Source: Kalymmatonema hyalinum WJT4-NPBG1 (GTDB lineage: Bacteria > Cyanobacteriota > Cyanobacteriia > Cyanobacteriales > Nostocaceae). From it: 64,000 bases of DNA. The position numbers and the translations under genes are program-made. Numbering within the stretch: position 1 is the stretch's first letter; each line of letters starts with the position of its first letter. Below, piece after piece: positions 62,141 to 64,000 of the stretch. The stretch covers positions 1-64,000 of the forward strand of contig JAHHIB010000044.1 in NCBI GenBank assembly GCA_019359075.1. Direction: 5' to 3'. The notes under the pieces are model-generated. The model searched no databases, had not been told where the DNA came from, and saw nothing but the letters and a program-made list of their open reading frames with translations.

Positions 62141-62304
62141 TTGAGCAGTTGTCGAAGCAAAAACCTTCTACCCTTTGCCCTCTGGTTTCCTTCCCCCAGT
62201 CAGATAGAAGGTTTGACAGCCTGTCTTTTGACGACAAGCGGTGTGAACAAGAGAATTATGAAGGATATTCTCTAGAATGCGTCGATTCATAGAGGGAACA
62301 CGGG

Positions 62305-62640
62305 ATGAAAAAGATTTTTTCAGTATTGTTGTTGGTCATAACAATTTTTACCTTTGCCTTCAATCGTCCAGCTTTTGCTGCAGATGCTGTTAAGGGAGCG
62401 AAAGTCTTCTCTGCCAATTGCGCTTCTTGTCATGCGGGTGGAAAGAACCTGGTTCAAGCTAACAAGAACCTCACAAAGGACGCTTTGGAAAAGTATGGGA
62501 TGTACTCTGAGGAAGCCATTATCGCTCAAGTGACAAATGGGAAAAATGCGATGCCCGCTTTCAAAGGTCGTTTAAAACCCGAGCAAATTGAAGATGTCGC
62601 TGCATATGTGCTGGGAAAAGCCGATAAAAGCTGGAAGTAA
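62305..62640 (+). CDS. petJ: Cytochrome c6
   Basis: The 111-residue precursor has a Sec signal peptide ending FNRPAFA before ADAVKG. The haem-binding motif is CASCH and the axial methionine is in [22 protein letters not shown]. The mature protein of about 86 residues is a soluble lumenal carrier that takes electrons from cytochrome b6f to photosystem I or to terminal oxidase. It is divergent from the DUF1636/riboswitch unit. AGAGGGAA precedes the ATG. Confidence 0.96.
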   Translation: MKKIFSVLLLVITIFTFAFNRPAFAADAVKGAKVFSANCASCHAGGKNLVQANKNLTKDALEKYGMYSEEAIIAQVTNGKNAMPAFKGRLKPEQIEDVAAYVLGKADKSWK

Positions 62641-62741
62641 ACGGATTTGGCTATTGTTCAGCAAATTGTAAGTACGCCAGATGCCGTACCTACTGCTATT
62701 TTTTGAAACCATCGAGTTATTTCTACCATGCACCACTAGTT

Positions 62742-63233
62742 TCAAGATGCACGCGGTGTCGGTGGCTTGATGGTAACGCCGTAACGTGCTGCAATGCCGA
62801 CAATATTTTTCATCTCTTCCGGTGTATACGGGGGCGGTGGTGTGTTTGGGTCAGTTACCAGACGACCCATTTCGTCGAACATATCTTCGATACCTGACGG
62901 TGAGAATGTCACCAAGAGAATGCCTTTCGTGTCGCCGATGTTCTCAAAGTTGTGATATAGCCCTCTGGGCATATTCACGTAGTCACCTGTAGTGGCGTGG
63001 AAAATTTCTTCCCCGACTTGAAATTTGAAATCACCCGCAGCAATGTAGACACGTTCGTCTTCTAAGCTGTGAACGTGCAAGGGCGTTGAATAGTGGGGCG
63101 GAACGATGTCTTCCATGACACTGAACGCTCCACCTGTGTCTTTGCTCGTGACTTTGAACGTAACGAGAATGTCACCCCACCAAAGGCTTGAACCTTTTCC
63201 TTTGGCAATCAATGCAGAAGTGTTGTTTGTCAT
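62742..63233 (-). CDS. Cupin domain protein
   Basis: The product has about 163 residues. The cupin motif 1 is IVPPHYSTPLHVHSLEDERVYIAAG (in two pieces: PPHYSTPLHVHSLEDERVY gives the HxH...E ligands) and motif 2 is GDYVNMPRGLYHNFENIG with the last histidine. Metal binding and a small-molecule role, for example quercetinase-like or regulatory, are possible. GGGGAGAAGCA before ATG at 63233 decides the start; upstream in-frame codons to 63311 are not needed. Confidence 0.8.
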   Translation of the reverse strand: MTNNTSALIAKGKGSSLWWGDILVTFKVTSKDTGGAFSVMEDIVPPHYSTPLHVHSLEDERVYIAAGDFKFQVGEEIFHATTGDYVNMPRGLYHNFENIGDTKGILLVTFSPSGIEDMFDEMGRLVTDPNTPPPPYTPEEMKNIVGIAARYGVTIKPPTPRAS

Positions 63234-63582
63234 TGCTTCTCCCCTCATTTTTTTGTCAGTGTCTGTGAATCTTAGGGCTTTGTTTTCAAGAAAGTTAGGA
63301 CTTACGCACACTCTACGAATTCTTTGTTAAGCGTGTGCTTTTTAAATGCAATCGATGATTTCAGCAATGTTGAGGAGAATATTAAATCTTTACCGACACC
63401 TGTGTCTTTTCGTTTTCTGCGAAACTTTCATGAATCCTGCTGTATATCGGTATTTTATTCTATTTATATAAATAAGTTACAAAAGCTTGACTATAAAAGT
63501 AATTGATGAATAACTCATAATGAACTGTACCCACCCACCAGAAATAGTGAATATTTATCTCGTCATTTGCGTTTGGTGTAAG
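63234..63582. other. Intergenic region with a solo GGACTTACGCA word
   Basis: No gene is recognised. GGACTTACGCA at 63298-63308 equals the terminal repeat of the MITE-like element near 21 kb but has no partner nearby. The rest is AT-rich. Confidence 0.4.
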
Positions 63583-64000
63583 TTATTTAATTTGCTGTCG
63601 GTATTGCCTGGGAGAGATGTTCAAATGCTGACGAAACACAGTTGCAAAGCGTGACTGACATCTGAAGCCAACGCGGTAGGAAATCTCTAAAATTGATAAG
63701 TCAGTTGAACGTAGTAATTGCTTGGCAAGTTCTAGCCGCTGTTGAATGATGTAGCAATGAGGAGTTAGTCCTGTAGACTGTTTAAATAAGCGAATAAAGT
63801 AGTAGTAGCTCATATGTACTAGCCCAGCTAGTTCTGTGATACTCAATTCCCGGTCGAGATTATCATTGATGTAATCAAGAACTTCTCGCAGTTTGCGTTT
63901 GCTCAGACCGTCCGCATAGTTTGGAAAAAACGATTTCCTGGTAGCATATCGCCGCAGCAAGTGGGCTGCTAGCATCATTGCTGCTGCCTCAATATACAGC
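63583..64000 (-). CDS. AraC family transcriptional regulator (partial)
   Basis: The C-terminal 139 codons are in the window and the gene continues beyond its right edge. The two helix-turn-helix motifs of AraC proteins are complete: ELSITELAGLVHMSYYYFIR and LSILEISYRVGFRCQSRFAT, then FRQHLNISPRQYRQ. The sequence before them (LYIEAAAMMLAAHLLRRYAT) is still AraC-like, so no start lies inside. The effector-binding domain is outside. Confidence 0.9.
   Translation of the reverse strand, partial: LYIEAAAMMLAAHLLRRYATRKSFFPNYADGLSKRKLREVLDYINDNLDRELSITELAGLVHMSYYYFIRLFKQSTGLTPHCYIIQQRLELAKQLLRSTDLSILEISYRVGFRCQSRFATVFRQHLNISPRQYRQQIK

Overview
The window comes from a filamentous, very probably heterocyst-forming cyanobacterium (Nostocales-like). 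The evidence is abundant GCGATCGC (HIP1) sites, an ApcF phycobilisome core subunit, cytochrome c6, a cyanobacterial type I glutamine synthetase next to its inactivating factor GifA, and a PatX-type precursor carrying the RGSGR pentapeptide of heterocyst patterning. Heptamer tandem repeats, small inverted repeats and decayed gene fragments between the genes also fit a large Nostocales genome. No rRNA, tRNA, CRISPR array or transposase gene was recognised.

Layout. 0.2-9.2 kb: a possible ribbon-helix-helix protein, a nitroreductase-like protein, a large membrane coiled-coil/TPR protein with 174-bp tandem repeats, a GNAT acetyltransferase, a Pit phosphate permease, a zinc alcohol dehydrogenase and an HTH/PIN toxin-antitoxin-like pair. 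9.3-17.2 kb: a nitrogen and differentiation block made of an FAD oxidoreductase, patX (with an NtcA-type box and a TCCGGA DIF-type motif), a ferritin-like protein, a methyltransferase, gifA and glnA convergent on a shared terminator (both with NtcA-type boxes), and apcF. 17.2-21 kb: a decay zone with an SDR relic, a glycoside hydrolase 31 relic, a 28-residue membrane ORF, a GC-rich lipoprotein esterase, a HAD dehalogenase and a MITE-like element.

21-30.7 kb: a segmental duplication. A decayed copy (oxidoreductase 5' end, DUF29, broken tlyA) and an intact copy (oxidoreductase, DUF29, tlyA) flank about 4.5 kb. That insert holds an ORF with two tandem GifA-like segments, an aldehyde dehydrogenase, an AAA ATPase translationally coupled to a TOPRIM/DUF4276-like protein (a candidate defence pair) and an aldo/keto reductase fragment. 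An AlbA_2/Schlafen-type protein abuts the left edge.

30.7-43 kb: a Ser/Thr kinase, an FHA-GAF adenylate cyclase, a succinic semialdehyde dehydrogenase and 2-oxoglutarate decarboxylase pair (the cyanobacterial TCA-cycle bypass), a CYTH protein, a frameshifted phospholipase D-like gene and a PLP aminotransferase. 43-52.4 kb: two consecutive PAS histidine kinases (the first with a degenerate ATP-binding region), a glyoxalase-fold protein, and an mnmG - small ORF - PilP-like cluster. 52.6-64 kb: a VanY-type carboxypeptidase, VapBC, a TIGR04376/Lgt-like/ABC-permease cluster, a NACHT-HEAT STAND NTPase with nearly identical 99-bp repeats, a truncated radical SAM gene, a DUF1636 gene behind a cobalamin riboswitch, petJ, a cupin and the C-terminal part of an AraC regulator that runs off the window.

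The clearest functional theme is nitrogen control. GlnA, its inhibitor GifA and the developmental peptide PatX lie together, each with an NtcA-type site, and the TCA bypass enzymes that consume 2-oxoglutarate (the NtcA co-effector) are encoded about 20 kb away. The most novel-looking items are the doubled GifA-like protein, the AAA/TOPRIM pair inside a duplicated locus, and the NACHT protein with freshly duplicated HEAT repeats.
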